This document shows, piece after piece, positions 27,483 through 36,930 of a stretch of 64,000 bases of DNA. The position numbers were made by a program, and so were the translations under genes. Below the pieces are notes generated by a model, which had not been told where the DNA came from, made no database searches, and saw nothing but the letters and a program-made list of their open reading frames with translations. Every line of letters begins with the position of its first letter. Position 1 is the first letter of the stretch. Source of the DNA: Thermoclostridium stercorarium subsp. stercorarium DSM 8532 (GTDB taxonomy: Bacteria > Bacillota > Clostridia > DSM-8532); assembly GCF_000331995.1 (NCBI RefSeq), contig NC_020134.1, positions 62,001 to 126,000 of the forward strand, written 5' to 3'.

Positions 27483-27483
27483 T

Positions 27484-27527
27484 AAAAAAAAGACTGCTTT
27501 CATAAGTTTTCGAAGCAGTCTTTTTTT
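27484..27527 (+). terminator. Terminator after mbl
   Basis: Strong stem AAAAGACTGCTT / AAGCAGTCTTTT (27484-27500 with 27513-27527), A-rich upstream and seven T downstream; can work in both directions. Confidence 0.92.
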
Positions 27528-27630
27528 ATATAAAAAATATTATGAAAATTACCGATAATAAGATAGAGCAGTATCATAACGGCAGATATGTTTGATTTAT
27601 GACTATGTAAACTGAGAAGGAAAGATATAT

Positions 27631-28395
27631 ATGGTTAGAGGGTTGTATACTTCCGGCTGGAGCATGTTGGCACTGAATAAGAAAATGGACGTATTGGCGA
27701 ACAACCTGGCCAATGTTTCGACAACGGGTTATAAAAAAGACACCGTTGTCCTTGAAGGTTTTCCAAAACTTTTGGCAGAAAGGCTTCATGACAATACCGG
27801 CGGCACTGCAAGGGGAGTGCCGGTTGGCGAGCTGTCATTCAGTAACGACGTGGGTGAGGTTTACACTTACTTTACCCAGGGAACTCTTTTAAAGACCGAT
27901 AACAGCCTTGATATGAGTATTAAAGATGAAGGCAGGGCATTCTTTACAGTCCTTGTACCTGGAAGAGGACAGTTTTATACAAGGGACGGAAGTTTTAAAC
28001 TGAATGCCGACGGCCAGCTTGTTACCGGACAGGGTTATTACGTGCTTGGTGAAAATGGCATTATACAGTTGAACGGAAGCGATTTCACCGTCACAGAAGA
28101 CGGGACGATAATACAGAACGGCGCAGTGGTGGACAGGTTATTGATTACCCAGTTCCAGAATCCTGACAGCCTTAGAAAAAACGGTGAAAATCTTTTCACC
28201 GCGTCTGATAATTCTGTCGTGGAAAATTTCACCGGAACGGTTATGCAAAATTATCTTGAACAGTCAAACGCCGAAGCAATAAGAGAAATGGTTGATATGA
28301 TAGCTCTTTTGCGGAGTTATGAGGCAAACCAGCGGGTGATAAACGTAATTGACGGAACGCTGGACAAGGCGGTAAATGAGGTAGGCAGAGTATAA
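27631..28395 (+). CDS. Flagellar hook-basal body protein, FlgF/FlhO type
   Basis: 254 aa. Flagellar rod/hook family: N-terminal LYTSGWSMLALNKKMDVLAN followed by NLANVSTTGYKKD, a central beta domain (FYTRDGSFKLNADGQLV), and C-terminal helix NVIDGTLDKAVNEVG. Exported by the flagellar type III system to build the distal rod. First of two tandem paralogues, corresponding to B. subtilis flhO-flhP after mbl. Confidence 0.9.
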   Translation: MVRGLYTSGWSMLALNKKMDVLANNLANVSTTGYKKDTVVLEGFPKLLAERLHDNTGGTARGVPVGELSFSNDVGEVYTYFTQGTLLKTDNSLDMSIKDEGRAFFTVLVPGRGQFYTRDGSFKLNADGQLVTGQGYYVLGENGIIQLNGSDFTVTEDGTIIQNGAVVDRLLITQFQNPDSLRKNGENLFTASDNSVVENFTGTVMQNYLEQSNAEAIREMVDMIALLRSYEANQRVINVIDGTLDKAVNEVGRV

Positions 28396-28436
28396 ACAAT
28401 CAAATCAATGAAAATTGTTAAAAGGGTGGTAGTTTT

Positions 28437-29237
28437 ATGATCAGGGCACTTTATACGGCAAGTTCGGGCATGAAGGCGATGCAGTTCAATGTGGATACAA
28501 TCTCGAACAATCTTGCGAATGTGAATACATATGCCTATAAAAAGGAAAGGGCGGAATTTGAAGACCTCCTGTATGTCACGATGGAAAGGGCGTATATACT
28601 GGAAAATCAGGGGCGTCCTGTTAACCTGCAGGTAGGTCACGGTACGGTTATAAGATCGGTTGCAAGAGACTTTACGGCGGGAAGTCTGATTCAGACTGAA
28701 AACAATCTGGATTTTGCCATTATCGGAGACGGATTTTTCAGTGTTCTCCATCCCAGCCAGAATATATACTACACCCGGGACGGAAGCTTTAAACTGTCGG
28801 TAACGGATGAAGGTACGATGCTTACAACCGCCAGAGGTTATCCGGTGCTTGACGAGATCGGTGAACCGATATATTTCGATTATCCCATTGACCAGATTAT
28901 AATTAATGAGCGCGGTGAAATCAGCTACAAGGATGAAGACGGTTTGATTGTGCCTACAGGACAGAGGATAGGAATTTTCAAATTCAACAATCCTCAGGGG
29001 CTTGAAGCCGTCGGAGGGAACCTGTATGCCGAGAATACCGCGTCGGGATTTGCGGTACCTGACGACGAAATGGGCGAGCCGAGTACGATAAGACAGGGGT
29101 ATTTGGAGGCTTCCAATGTTCAGGTAGTGGAGGAAATGGTAAATTTAATCACCGCCCAGAGGGCGTACGAACTGAATTCAAAGGCCATTACTACAGCGGA
29201 TGAAATGATGAGCATAGCCAACAACCTGAAAAGATAG
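28437..29237 (+). CDS. flgG: Flagellar basal-body rod protein FlgG
   Basis: 266 aa. Starts MIRALYTASSGMKAMQFNVD and continues with NNLANVNTYAYKKERAEFED; the middle has YYTRDGSFKLS; the end, EMVNLITAQRAYELNSKAIT, is the FlgG C-terminal D0 helix. Distal rod subunit. ATG after AAAGGGTGG, 41 bp after the FlgF-like gene. Equivalent to FlhP in the Bacillus arrangement. Confidence 0.92.
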   Translation: MIRALYTASSGMKAMQFNVDTISNNLANVNTYAYKKERAEFEDLLYVTMERAYILENQGRPVNLQVGHGTVIRSVARDFTAGSLIQTENNLDFAIIGDGFFSVLHPSQNIYYTRDGSFKLSVTDEGTMLTTARGYPVLDEIGEPIYFDYPIDQIIINERGEISYKDEDGLIVPTGQRIGIFKFNNPQGLEAVGGNLYAENTASGFAVPDDEMGEPSTIRQGYLEASNVQVVEEMVNLITAQRAYELNSKAITTADEMMSIANNLKR

Positions 29238-29289
29238 TTTGCTGTAACTTAAAGTGTGGGCAATTCCGCATCATAAAAAGGGGATAAAT

Positions 29290-29658
29290 ATGAAAATAGA
29301 CGGTATTGGCGCGTTAAACGTAGAAAATACCATAACCTATAAACAGGTAAGTGATGAAAAATCTTTTGAAGAAGTGCTGAAAAAGGCATATACCGATGGT
29401 GACAAGGAGAAACTGAGGGAAGCATGCAGGGAGTTCGAAGGTATTTTAATGGGGATTTTGTTTAAACAGATGAAAAAGACAATACCCGAAAGTTCCTTTG
29501 TGCAAAAAAGTTATGCCCGGGAAATATTTGAGGAAATGCTGGACGAGGAACTTATAAACAATGCCAGCGGAAGGCTTGGCATTGCGGATATGCTGTATAA
29601 ACAATTAAGCGCCAATCTTGACAGAATATATAAAGTAAGCGATAATGAACAGAAATGA
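29290..29658 (+). CDS. FlgJ-like rod-binding protein
   Basis: 122 aa from ATG 29290 (AAAGGGG upstream); a longer frame from 29254 is not used. It contains only the rod-binding domain (ACREFEGILMGILFKQMKKT ... DMLYKQLSAN) and lacks the muramidase domain found in proteobacterial FlgJ, as usual in Firmicutes. It assists rod assembly in the wall. It overlaps the following gene by 4 bases (ATGA), so the two are translationally coupled. Confidence 0.85.
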   Translation: MKIDGIGALNVENTITYKQVSDEKSFEEVLKKAYTDGDKEKLREACREFEGILMGILFKQMKKTIPESSFVQKSYAREIFEEMLDEELINNASGRLGIADMLYKQLSANLDRIYKVSDNEQK

Positions 29659-30773
29659 GAAATTTTTTAAAGCTTGTACTATTCCTTGCAATATTTCTGG
29701 TGATTATTACAGGCCCGTCAGATGAAAGACAAAATCTTCATTATGATGGGTCTTATTTGTATGAAGAAATTACACCCACACCCACGCGGGTTCCTGAAAA
29801 GGAACCCGTTATTTATACAAGAAAGGAAATTAAATATAAAGGTCTGCGCCAGGTTCTGCACATTCTGGAGCTGGATCTTTCAAATCCCAGTCTCAAGGTT
29901 TTTCCTGTACTGTCAAGAAACGGGATATTCGGTTTTGAATTCTTAAGCGATATAGATGAAAGGTATGAGGCAACAGCCACCGTAAATGCAGGCTTCAATT
30001 TTGCCTACGGCCAGCCTTCGGGGCTGGTTGTTCAGGACGGAAGGCTTTTAAGCTCAAGCCGGGGTTATGGAAGGATACTTCTTATAAATAACCGTAAAGC
30101 CCGGTTTGTTTCGCCGCCGTTTAAGGTCTGGATTGACACCGGCGACGAAAAAATTCCCGTTGACAGTGTAAATCCTTATCCTTATGAAAAGGGAATAGTA
30201 GTATATACTCCCGAGTATGGCCCTACGAACCGCGTTGATACGGAATACACCGTATGTGTCGTAAGAAACAATACCGTTCAGTCCACCGGCATTGTTTCCG
30301 GCGAGATGGAAATTCCTGATGACGGTTTCCTGGTGGTTGACCTGAGAACAGAAAACTCCGCGCTTCTGAATTTATTCCGCGGTCAGAAAGCTGAGCTTTC
30401 ACTTCAGGAACAGGCGGAACAGGGATATCAGTGTTCAGGGGCCCTTGTGGAGGACGGAAAAAACGTTGCAAAGGACATGGACGAATGGGCGGGTAATCTG
30501 AATGTACCAACCCCGCGAACGGCTGTTGGAATAAAAGACGAAAATACGCTTGTATTTCTCGTCGTGGACGGACGACAGCCGGGATACAGCGAAGGTGTTA
30601 CCGGAAAACAGCTTGCAGACATCTTAATATCCCTTGGCGTTAAGGAAGCGGCTCTTCTGGACGGCGGTGCTTCAAGCGAAATGATATACAAGGGGGAAGT
30701 TGTCAACAGACCTTCGACGGGGAAAGAAAGACTTCTTGCATCTGCATTTGTTATAAAATATAATCCTAATTAA
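29655..30773 (+). CDS. Phosphodiester glycosidase (NAGPA) domain protein
   Basis: 372 aa. N-terminal hydrophobic helix (about 3-20, signal anchor or signal peptide), Thr/Pro linker, then a NAGPA domain ending with TPRTAVGIKDENTLVFLVVD, ADILISLGVKEAALLDGGAS and SEMIYKG; the DGGASSE motif is typical. NAGPA domains remove N-acetylglucosamine from phosphodiesters and are thought to trim wall-linked or exopolysaccharide sugars outside the cell. Its ATG overlaps the flgJ stop, tying it to the flagellar rod operon, which suggests cell-wall work during rod penetration; that role is inference. Confidence 0.85.
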   Translation: MRNFLKLVLFLAIFLVIITGPSDERQNLHYDGSYLYEEITPTPTRVPEKEPVIYTRKEIKYKGLRQVLHILELDLSNPSLKVFPVLSRNGIFGFEFLSDIDERYEATATVNAGFNFAYGQPSGLVVQDGRLLSSSRGYGRILLINNRKARFVSPPFKVWIDTGDEKIPVDSVNPYPYEKGIVVYTPEYGPTNRVDTEYTVCVVRNNTVQSTGIVSGEMEIPDDGFLVVDLRTENSALLNLFRGQKAELSLQEQAEQGYQCSGALVEDGKNVAKDMDEWAGNLNVPTPRTAVGIKDENTLVFLVVDGRQPGYSEGVTGKQLADILISLGVKEAALLDGGASSEMIYKGEVVNRPSTGKERLLASAFVIKYNPN

Positions 30774-30867
30774 AAATGGAAAATTTTATGCAAATACTGA
30801 TATAAACCGACAATATCATGCTATAATATCTAAGGTTTATTTTTTACTTCATTGGTGGGACTGTGAG

Positions 30868-32607
30868 GTGTCTGTTTTGCGAAGTGGCATTAAAATTGCA
30901 CTTTCGGTTTTGTTTTCATTAGTATTTTTCTTAATCTTCAACATCAACATAGCAGGAACTGCCGAAGTTCTGACTCGTGACCGGCTTGACTGCCTGTATC
31001 CTGCACACTTGCGCTATGATCTTTTTTATGACGGCAGGCTTACGGATGAAAATATCGTTTACCTTAAAAGCATCCCGCACTCCGAGGCGTTACGCTCTTT
31101 AAACGTACTCAGGGGTGACAGTAAGGGGAATTTGATGCTTGACAGGTTTGCGGAACGGATTGAAGGAGCCACAATGCTTGTCAGACTCCTCGGCGTGGAA
31201 GCATATGCCGTGTCCGGAAAACCGTCCCACCCATTTACCGATGTGCCTGAATGGGCGGCTCCGTATATCGGATATTTGTATCAGAATGGTTTTGCAAAGG
31301 GAATAGGGAATAACCAGTTTGGTTCCCGTCAATATATGGATGAAAAATCGTATTTGGCTTTCTTGCTCCGGGTTTTGGGTTACAGTGAGGAAGACGGTGA
31401 TTTCTCGTGGGATACCGTTGGCAAAACAGCTATTAAGGTGGGTCTCCTGGAATCGGGTGAAGAGACATACATCGATAGATTTATTAAACGCGAACGCATG
31501 TCCCAGCTTACGTGGCGGGCTATGTTCCTGAACCACAAATTTTATGGCAAACCGCTACTGGTCTGTTTGTATGAACAGGGGAAAGTACGGCGTGATAATC
31601 TCAGCATGTTATTTGCAAAGAACAAAAACAGATTAATCGACTTGTGGTATGCAAACCTGTCGAAGCTGGAAGAAGCCTTTCTCCGCCATGACGAAAAAAT
31701 AGAACTGTCGCTGAGTCATACACAGGTGGAGAACGACTATCTTAAATATCTTGAATATACCCTGGAGAGGGTTCAGCTAAGCACAGGCGTGTATACACGC
31801 GGATTTTTTACCAAACTCTGGCAGCAGGGGAATAATTATTCGCTGGTGGTTTACCCCCGGTATCAAAATACCGCCTCAAGGGATGAAAAACTTCGCCTTA
31901 TGATTGACAGAATTGTTTCGGAGATTATGTCCCCATATATGACCGACTATGAAAAGGTTAAAGCCGCGCATGATTACGTTATCAACATGATTGAGTATGA
32001 TTCAAGATACAGAAACAACAGTGCATTGGATGCATTGGAAAGCGGATATGGTGTCTGCAGCGCCTATTCGGAGCTTATGGCGCTTATTCTGAACAGCGCC
32101 GGAGTTCCGTGCCGTATTGTAAGAGGTTATGCGGATGTGAGCCATGCATGGAATATGGTGTCCATCGACGGGAAGTTGTATCATGTAGATGCAACATGGG
32201 ACGATCTGGGAACATACGGCGGTGAACAGTTAATCAGATATGATTATTTAAACTTGCCGGACGCGGAAATGGAAAAAGAGCACAGGTGGGAAAAAAATGA
32301 TTATCCTGCGTGTACTTCAACAGAGCACAATTATTTTGTCAAAAACAATCTGCTTGCTAAGAACTCCGAAGATGTAATAGCCATAATCGCCCAAGCTGTT
32401 GAAAACCGTCAGAACAGCGTGACATTAAAATACGCCGGCAATGATGCTGATAAACTTATGATCCACAAAATTATAAACGACGTAAATTCCCGGTTGGCTT
32501 TAGAGTTGGGTTACAGGATATCCCATTATGTTTATACAAGAAACGATACCTACCTTACGTATTGTATTTTTTCAATAGATTATGAACCGGTGGGTTATGT
32601 GGATTAA
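30868..32607 (+). CDS. SLH/transglutaminase-like surface protein
   Basis: 579 aa. Signal peptide (about 8-31), then a degenerate S-layer-homology region (about 80-215; PFTDVPEWAAPYIGYLYQNG and FAKGIGNNQFGSRQYM), then a transglutaminase/protease-like domain (about 350-460) with the Cys-His-Asp triad visible in YGVCSAYSELM, VSHAWNMVSIDG and HVDATWDD. Anchored to the wall and probably a cysteine peptidase or cross-linker. Start GTG 30868 (GTGGGA 7 nt upstream); TTG 30877 is an alternative. Monocistronic. Confidence 0.82.
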   Translation: MSVLRSGIKIALSVLFSLVFFLIFNINIAGTAEVLTRDRLDCLYPAHLRYDLFYDGRLTDENIVYLKSIPHSEALRSLNVLRGDSKGNLMLDRFAERIEGATMLVRLLGVEAYAVSGKPSHPFTDVPEWAAPYIGYLYQNGFAKGIGNNQFGSRQYMDEKSYLAFLLRVLGYSEEDGDFSWDTVGKTAIKVGLLESGEETYIDRFIKRERMSQLTWRAMFLNHKFYGKPLLVCLYEQGKVRRDNLSMLFAKNKNRLIDLWYANLSKLEEAFLRHDEKIELSLSHTQVENDYLKYLEYTLERVQLSTGVYTRGFFTKLWQQGNNYSLVVYPRYQNTASRDEKLRLMIDRIVSEIMSPYMTDYEKVKAAHDYVINMIEYDSRYRNNSALDALESGYGVCSAYSELMALILNSAGVPCRIVRGYADVSHAWNMVSIDGKLYHVDATWDDLGTYGGEQLIRYDYLNLPDAEMEKEHRWEKNDYPACTSTEHNYFVKNNLLAKNSEDVIAIIAQAVENRQNSVTLKYAGNDADKLMIHKIINDVNSRLALELGYRISHYVYTRNDTYLTYCIFSIDYEPVGYVD

Positions 32608-32692
32608 TCAGAACTTGAGCCTGTTCGGAGGCATAGGAATATACTGATTTCTGCATTTCGGAGTCTGTTTTCAAAATCATATGAATGTGTTC

Positions 32693-32726
32693 AGGAAGCC
32701 GTTCTTATGTCCGGCTTCCTTTTTTA
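32693..32726 (+). terminator. Terminator after the SLH/transglutaminase gene
   Basis: 9-bp stem AGGAAGCCG (32693-32701) with CGGCTTCCT (32712-32720) and T-run. The remaining about 290 bases to 33018 show only an isolated TATAAT (32962-32967) that could drive the lantibiotic-immunity genes. Confidence 0.88.
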
Positions 32727-33017
32727 TATTTAATTTGGTTTGTGCCTATTTTAAATATACAAATTCTGTTAAGTTTTTGTCTGCACGCCAAGCCCTAAGA
32801 AAATTATTTATTCCTCCGCATTTATTAAAATAAAGACATTTTATGAAATCCTCATCGTTCGCCCGTTACGAAAAAAAGTCGTATCATTTATCAACCGGAA
32901 AAAATTAAAGGTAGTAAAAGGGGGATGAACTAAAAAACTTTCGGCTGCTTTATAAAATCTTTATAATTGGCGGTTAAAGTTAAAACGAAAAAAATCTGGC
33001 TGAAAGGATGGTGCAAA

Positions 33018-33767
33018 ATGGCGGGTTTAATACTTGAAACCAGAGGGCTGAAAAAGTATTACAGAAAGCAGCCTGTGGTAAACAATGTTTCGCTCCGTGT
33101 GCCGAGAAATTCCATATATGGGCTTCTTGGACCTAATGGAGCCGGTAAGTCGACGATACTGAAAATGGTGACCGGGCTGATTCGGCCCGATGAGGGCGAA
33201 ATAATTGTTTTTGGAGAGCCATGGAGTCGCAGGCATTTAAAACGTATTGGCGCACTTATAGAATCACCGGCATTTTACGGAAATCTGACGGTTCATTTAT
33301 GGATCGCAAAAATTGCCGTTATGGGCGTTCATACGCTGATTTCCACATTGGTGCTGATTGTTTCAACCGTTTTATCAGGTATTATTGCCGGGGGTGGAAA
33401 GATTCCGTGGTCCCAGATTTTTGCCGCTGCCTTTACCGTATGGGTTGTATCGCTCGCCATTATACCGCTGCAGTTGTGGATGGCTACATGGAAAGGAACG
33501 CTCGGAAGCATGGTGATGGGATTTACTGGTATGATTACAGGTGTTCTTGCTGCATCAGAGCCGTATTGGATTTATGTGCCGTGGAGCTGGCCAACAAGAC
33601 TGATGAGTCCCATAATAGGAGTCCATCCCAACGGAACCCTTCTGGAACCCGATAGCCCGTTGCTTGATGCTTCGGTTATACCAGTTGGAATAATAGTGTC
33701 ACTTATAACATTGTTGATTTTTACGTGCCTGACGGCGATATGGTTTGACAGGAGAGAGGTGGGGTGA
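33018..33767 (+). pseudogene. Chimera of lantibiotic-immunity ABC ATPase N-terminus and permease C-terminus
   Basis: 249 aa in one open frame from ATG 33018 (AAAGGA upstream). Residues 1 to about 92 are an ABC ATPase start with Walker A GPNGAGKST, ending at GALIESPAFYGNLT. The signature motif, Walker B and switch His are absent. From about residue 94 the sequence abruptly becomes a multi-span permease of the MutE/EpiE lantibiotic-immunity family (KLPWSW-like SWPTRLMSPIIGVHPNG; end TAIWFDRREVG). I infer an in-frame internal deletion of roughly 0.7 kb that fused two adjacent genes. It cannot hydrolyse ATP as encoded. The next permease gene overlaps its stop. Confidence 0.82.
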
Positions 33768-34555
33768 TGAGAATATTTTCGGCAGAATGGCTTAAAACGA
33801 GGCGGACATCCGCAAGGTTGCTTATATTCTGCACACCCGTGGCTTTTGCGTTACTCGTTATTGGATATGTTTCATTAGAGGGTATCGACGAACATATACA
33901 AACACGGGTTTTTGAAATTTTTTTTGAAGCATGGGCGGCATGTATAATCCCGGTGTATGTGGGAGTACTGACGGGGATTACAGTGCACCAGGAAGAACTC
34001 GCCGGCAATTTCAGCGGCCTTCTGCTCAACAGCGTTTCCCGTCATAGGTTATACTGGGCTAAATTGCTTATGCTGCTTTTAAGCACCGGTATAAGCACTA
34101 CAACTGCAGTTTTAACGGTTGGTGTTGGTTTTAAAATAATACTTGGTGTTTCGATGAACTGGATCATTTTTATCTCCGCGGCCGTATTTACCGTTATAGG
34201 AACAATTCCGCTGCTGGCTTTACACTTATGGGCAGGTTTTAAATGGGGAATGGGTACGTCAATTGGCATTGGCGCCGCCGGTTTGCTGGTGGCTGCTTTG
34301 ATGGGGGTGACGGTTCTTGGGGACAAAGTCTGGCAGTTTGTACCATGGACGTGGCCTGTGAGGTTATCAATGCTTTGTGGGATTTATTTACAGTTCATTG
34401 AAAATATGCAGGCTTCACTTGACATTATAAATTTGGGTTTTATTTCGAAACAGCTAACAACGGGCCTTATGTCGGTATTGTTCTGCTTTGCCGTTGCAGG
34501 AACCGGCGGGACGATATGGTTTAATAGGTGGGAAGGACGAAAGTCTTACGAGTAA
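33767..34555 (+). CDS. Lantibiotic-immunity ABC permease (MutG/SpaG-like)
   Basis: 262 aa with six predicted helices. It opens with MRIFSAEWLKTRRTSARLL as in ABC-2 type immunity permeases and ends IWFNRWEGRKSYE, resembling the end of the preceding chimera (IWFDRREVG), as expected for paralogous E and G subunits. ATG 33767 overlaps the previous stop (TGATG); GTG 33764 is an alternative. Such exporters expel bacitracin- or nisin-like peptides. It appears intact although its ATPase is destroyed in this window. Confidence 0.85.
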   Translation: MRIFSAEWLKTRRTSARLLIFCTPVAFALLVIGYVSLEGIDEHIQTRVFEIFFEAWAACIIPVYVGVLTGITVHQEELAGNFSGLLLNSVSRHRLYWAKLLMLLLSTGISTTTAVLTVGVGFKIILGVSMNWIIFISAAVFTVIGTIPLLALHLWAGFKWGMGTSIGIGAAGLLVAALMGVTVLGDKVWQFVPWTWPVRLSMLCGIYLQFIENMQASLDIINLGFISKQLTTGLMSVLFCFAVAGTGGTIWFNRWEGRKSYE

Positions 34556-34707
34556 ACCGATTACAGGAAAAGCTTAGAAATAAAATAAATACGGCTGTTT
34601 ATCTTCTAAGCCAGGGATATACATATTACAACTGTAATTGATGCCGTTACCGATACTATCACATAACCGCACTTGTGCCTGCGAATAAAAAATGGAATCG
34701 AGGTGAT

Positions 34708-35403
34708 ATGTTGAGTAAGATACTGATAATTGATGATGAAAAGGATCTGGTCATGCTTCTCGAAGACGAACTGAAAGCAAGGGGACATGAAGTAATCGTG
34801 GCATATGACGGTCGGGAAGGCATAAAATTGTCCCGGTGTCAGCCTGATTTGATCATATTGGACATCATGATGCCTGAAGAAAATGGGTTTGAGGTTTGCC
34901 GGGCAATAAGGGATGAAGTACTATGCCCCATTATTTTTTTAAGCGCAAAACAGACCGAGGCCGATAAAATCAAAGCGCTAAATCTCGGTGGCGATGATTA
35001 TGTGGTAAAACCCTTCGGGCTAAAGGAACTAATGGCAAGAATTGAAGCGAATTTACGCAGAGAAAGACGGGCGCAGTATTTAAATGCGGAAAAAAAACGC
35101 ACCAGGCTGTTTTTTGGGGACCTTAGCCTTGATATAAGGGAACGCACCGTAAAAATCAAAAATGTGCCTATTGCGCTGACAAAGCGTGAATACGATATTG
35201 TCGAACTGCTGGCACTTCACCCGGGACAGGTGTTTTCACGGGAACATATCTACGAAAGAGTATGGGGATACGATTCAGAAGGAGATTCTGCAACGGTGGT
35301 GGAGCATATAAAAAAAATAAGGGCGAAATTTGCCGCTGCTGCACCATCCGTTGAGTATATTTCAACGGTTTGGGGTATTGGATATAAATGGAATAAACTT
35401 TAA
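34708..35403 (+). CDS. OmpR-family response regulator
   Basis: 231 aa. Receiver domain with ILIIDDEKDL, phospho-Asp in DLIILDIMMPEENGF and Lys in DDYVVKPFG; C-terminal winged helix with REYDIVELLALHPGQVFSRE and a VWGIGYKW end. ATG 34708 follows AGGTGAT directly; TTG 34711 is an equally possible start. It sits between the immunity permease and its kinase (20 bp gap), so it most likely controls the 33018-34555 genes, as SpaR and BceR do. Confidence 0.9.
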   Translation: MLSKILIIDDEKDLVMLLEDELKARGHEVIVAYDGREGIKLSRCQPDLIILDIMMPEENGFEVCRAIRDEVLCPIIFLSAKQTEADKIKALNLGGDDYVVKPFGLKELMARIEANLRRERRAQYLNAEKKRTRLFFGDLSLDIRERTVKIKNVPIALTKREYDIVELLALHPGQVFSREHIYERVWGYDSEGDSATVVEHIKKIRAKFAAAAPSVEYISTVWGIGYKWNKL

Positions 35404-35422
35404 GGAGTAAAAAGGAGTAAAT

Positions 35423-36874
35423 ATGTACCGGATAATGGAAAATCGATCACTTGTAAGCCAGTTAAGAATTGTATTTGTCTGTATTATTGCCGCCAGTATA
35501 GCAGCTACGGCTGTTACGTATGCCGCAGCTGCCGTTTTGTACGTTTATGCCCAGTATAAGTGTATTTATCCGGCAAATTATTATGAAATGCAAATACCTT
35601 ACATTGATGCTTTTATTCGAAATAAAAATGTTGCTTTGTTTTCGCAGTCGGGGAAAGAGGAACTTCAGAATATGCTCAGTGGAAACGGAATATATTATCA
35701 GGCTGTGGACGCGGAAGGCAACATATTATACGGGACGAATCTTGAGCGAATTTTTGACGATAAGGCGGAACTTTATAAACGATTTAATACAACTTTTAAA
35801 AGGCAAAATTATTATATATATACCGTTCCTGTAATTGATGATGACGGAAAAGTGCTGGGCGCAATAGCCCTTTTGTACCGGTTGAAAATGTCGTATGTCG
35901 GGGCCCGGGGCCGGTGGCTGATTATCATATTTGTTATAGCGCTGATATCCCCGTTTTTCTACATACTTGGTTTTACAATGTTGTTTTCAAGGATTTTTGT
36001 AAATAGCATAAATAAACCATTAAATCTTTTGATGGATGCTTCGCAAAAAATTAAAGAAAGGGATTTGGATTTTACAATAGATTACCGAGCGGACAATGAA
36101 CTTGGCAGGCTTTGCGCTGCTTTTTCGGAGATGAAGGATGAGCTGAAGAAATCATTGTCTGCGCAATGGAAAATGGAACAGGAACGTGTGGAAATAATTG
36201 AAGCTTTGGCTCATGATCTAAAAACGCCTTTATCAATCATAAGAGGATACTCTGAAGCATTGATTGACGCCAATACCGGAGGCAGTGAGAAATTACTCAA
36301 ATACCTGTCAATTATTGAAAACAACGCTGAAAAATGCTCTGGTCTTGTGCAGCAAATGCTGTATGCTTTGGATTTGGAAAGAACCAATGTGCATTTGCAG
36401 CCTGTGCCTGTTGAAATGGCTGAATTTCTTGAACAAAAGGTACATCAGTATGAATTACAGGCTAAACAAAAAAAGATTGCAATTACTTTAAATATACAGG
36501 GTGGAACCAAAACGCCGGTTTTAGTTGATAAGGACAGACTGGAACGTGTTCTTGACAATATTGTATCCAACAGTCTTGAGTACACTCCGGCGGGAGGTAA
36601 AATTAATATTTCCGTAAAAATTGAAGACAATAATGTGTTTTATGAAATATGCGACACTGGACGTGGTTTCAGTCAGAAGGATATGGAAAGGGCTTTTGAT
36701 AAATTTTACCGGGGAGATGAAGCGCGAAGAAGCAAAACAGGACATTCCGGTCTGGGGTTGTTTATTGTCAGACATTTGATTGAACAACTTGGGGGCTCAA
36801 TAAGGTTGGGAAATGCGGAGTCAGGCGGAGCTTGTGTAACATTTCACCATAAAATATTCAGAGATATTCAATGA
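35423..36874 (+). CDS. Sensor histidine kinase of the lantibiotic-type system
   Basis: 483 aa. Two membrane helices (about 13-37 and 168-193) bracket a roughly 130-residue extracellular sensor. HAMP follows (about 195-245), then HisKA with ALAHDLKTPLSIIRGYSEAL, N-box DNIVSNSLEYT, G1 CDTGRGFS and G2 GHSGLGLFI. The HDLKTPL phosphoacceptor is typical of kinases partnered with peptide-antibiotic exporters. Last gene of the unit. Confidence 0.9.
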   Translation: MYRIMENRSLVSQLRIVFVCIIAASIAATAVTYAAAAVLYVYAQYKCIYPANYYEMQIPYIDAFIRNKNVALFSQSGKEELQNMLSGNGIYYQAVDAEGNILYGTNLERIFDDKAELYKRFNTTFKRQNYYIYTVPVIDDDGKVLGAIALLYRLKMSYVGARGRWLIIIFVIALISPFFYILGFTMLFSRIFVNSINKPLNLLMDASQKIKERDLDFTIDYRADNELGRLCAAFSEMKDELKKSLSAQWKMEQERVEIIEALAHDLKTPLSIIRGYSEALIDANTGGSEKLLKYLSIIENNAEKCSGLVQQMLYALDLERTNVHLQPVPVEMAEFLEQKVHQYELQAKQKKIAITLNIQGGTKTPVLVDKDRLERVLDNIVSNSLEYTPAGGKINISVKIEDNNVFYEICDTGRGFSQKDMERAFDKFYRGDEARRSKTGHSGLGLFIVRHLIEQLGGSIRLGNAESGGACVTFHHKIFRDIQ

Positions 36875-36930
36875 CAAACACGGGATATTTTTTGTACGGA
36901 GTACACGTTGAAAAAATATTCTATAAAAAT

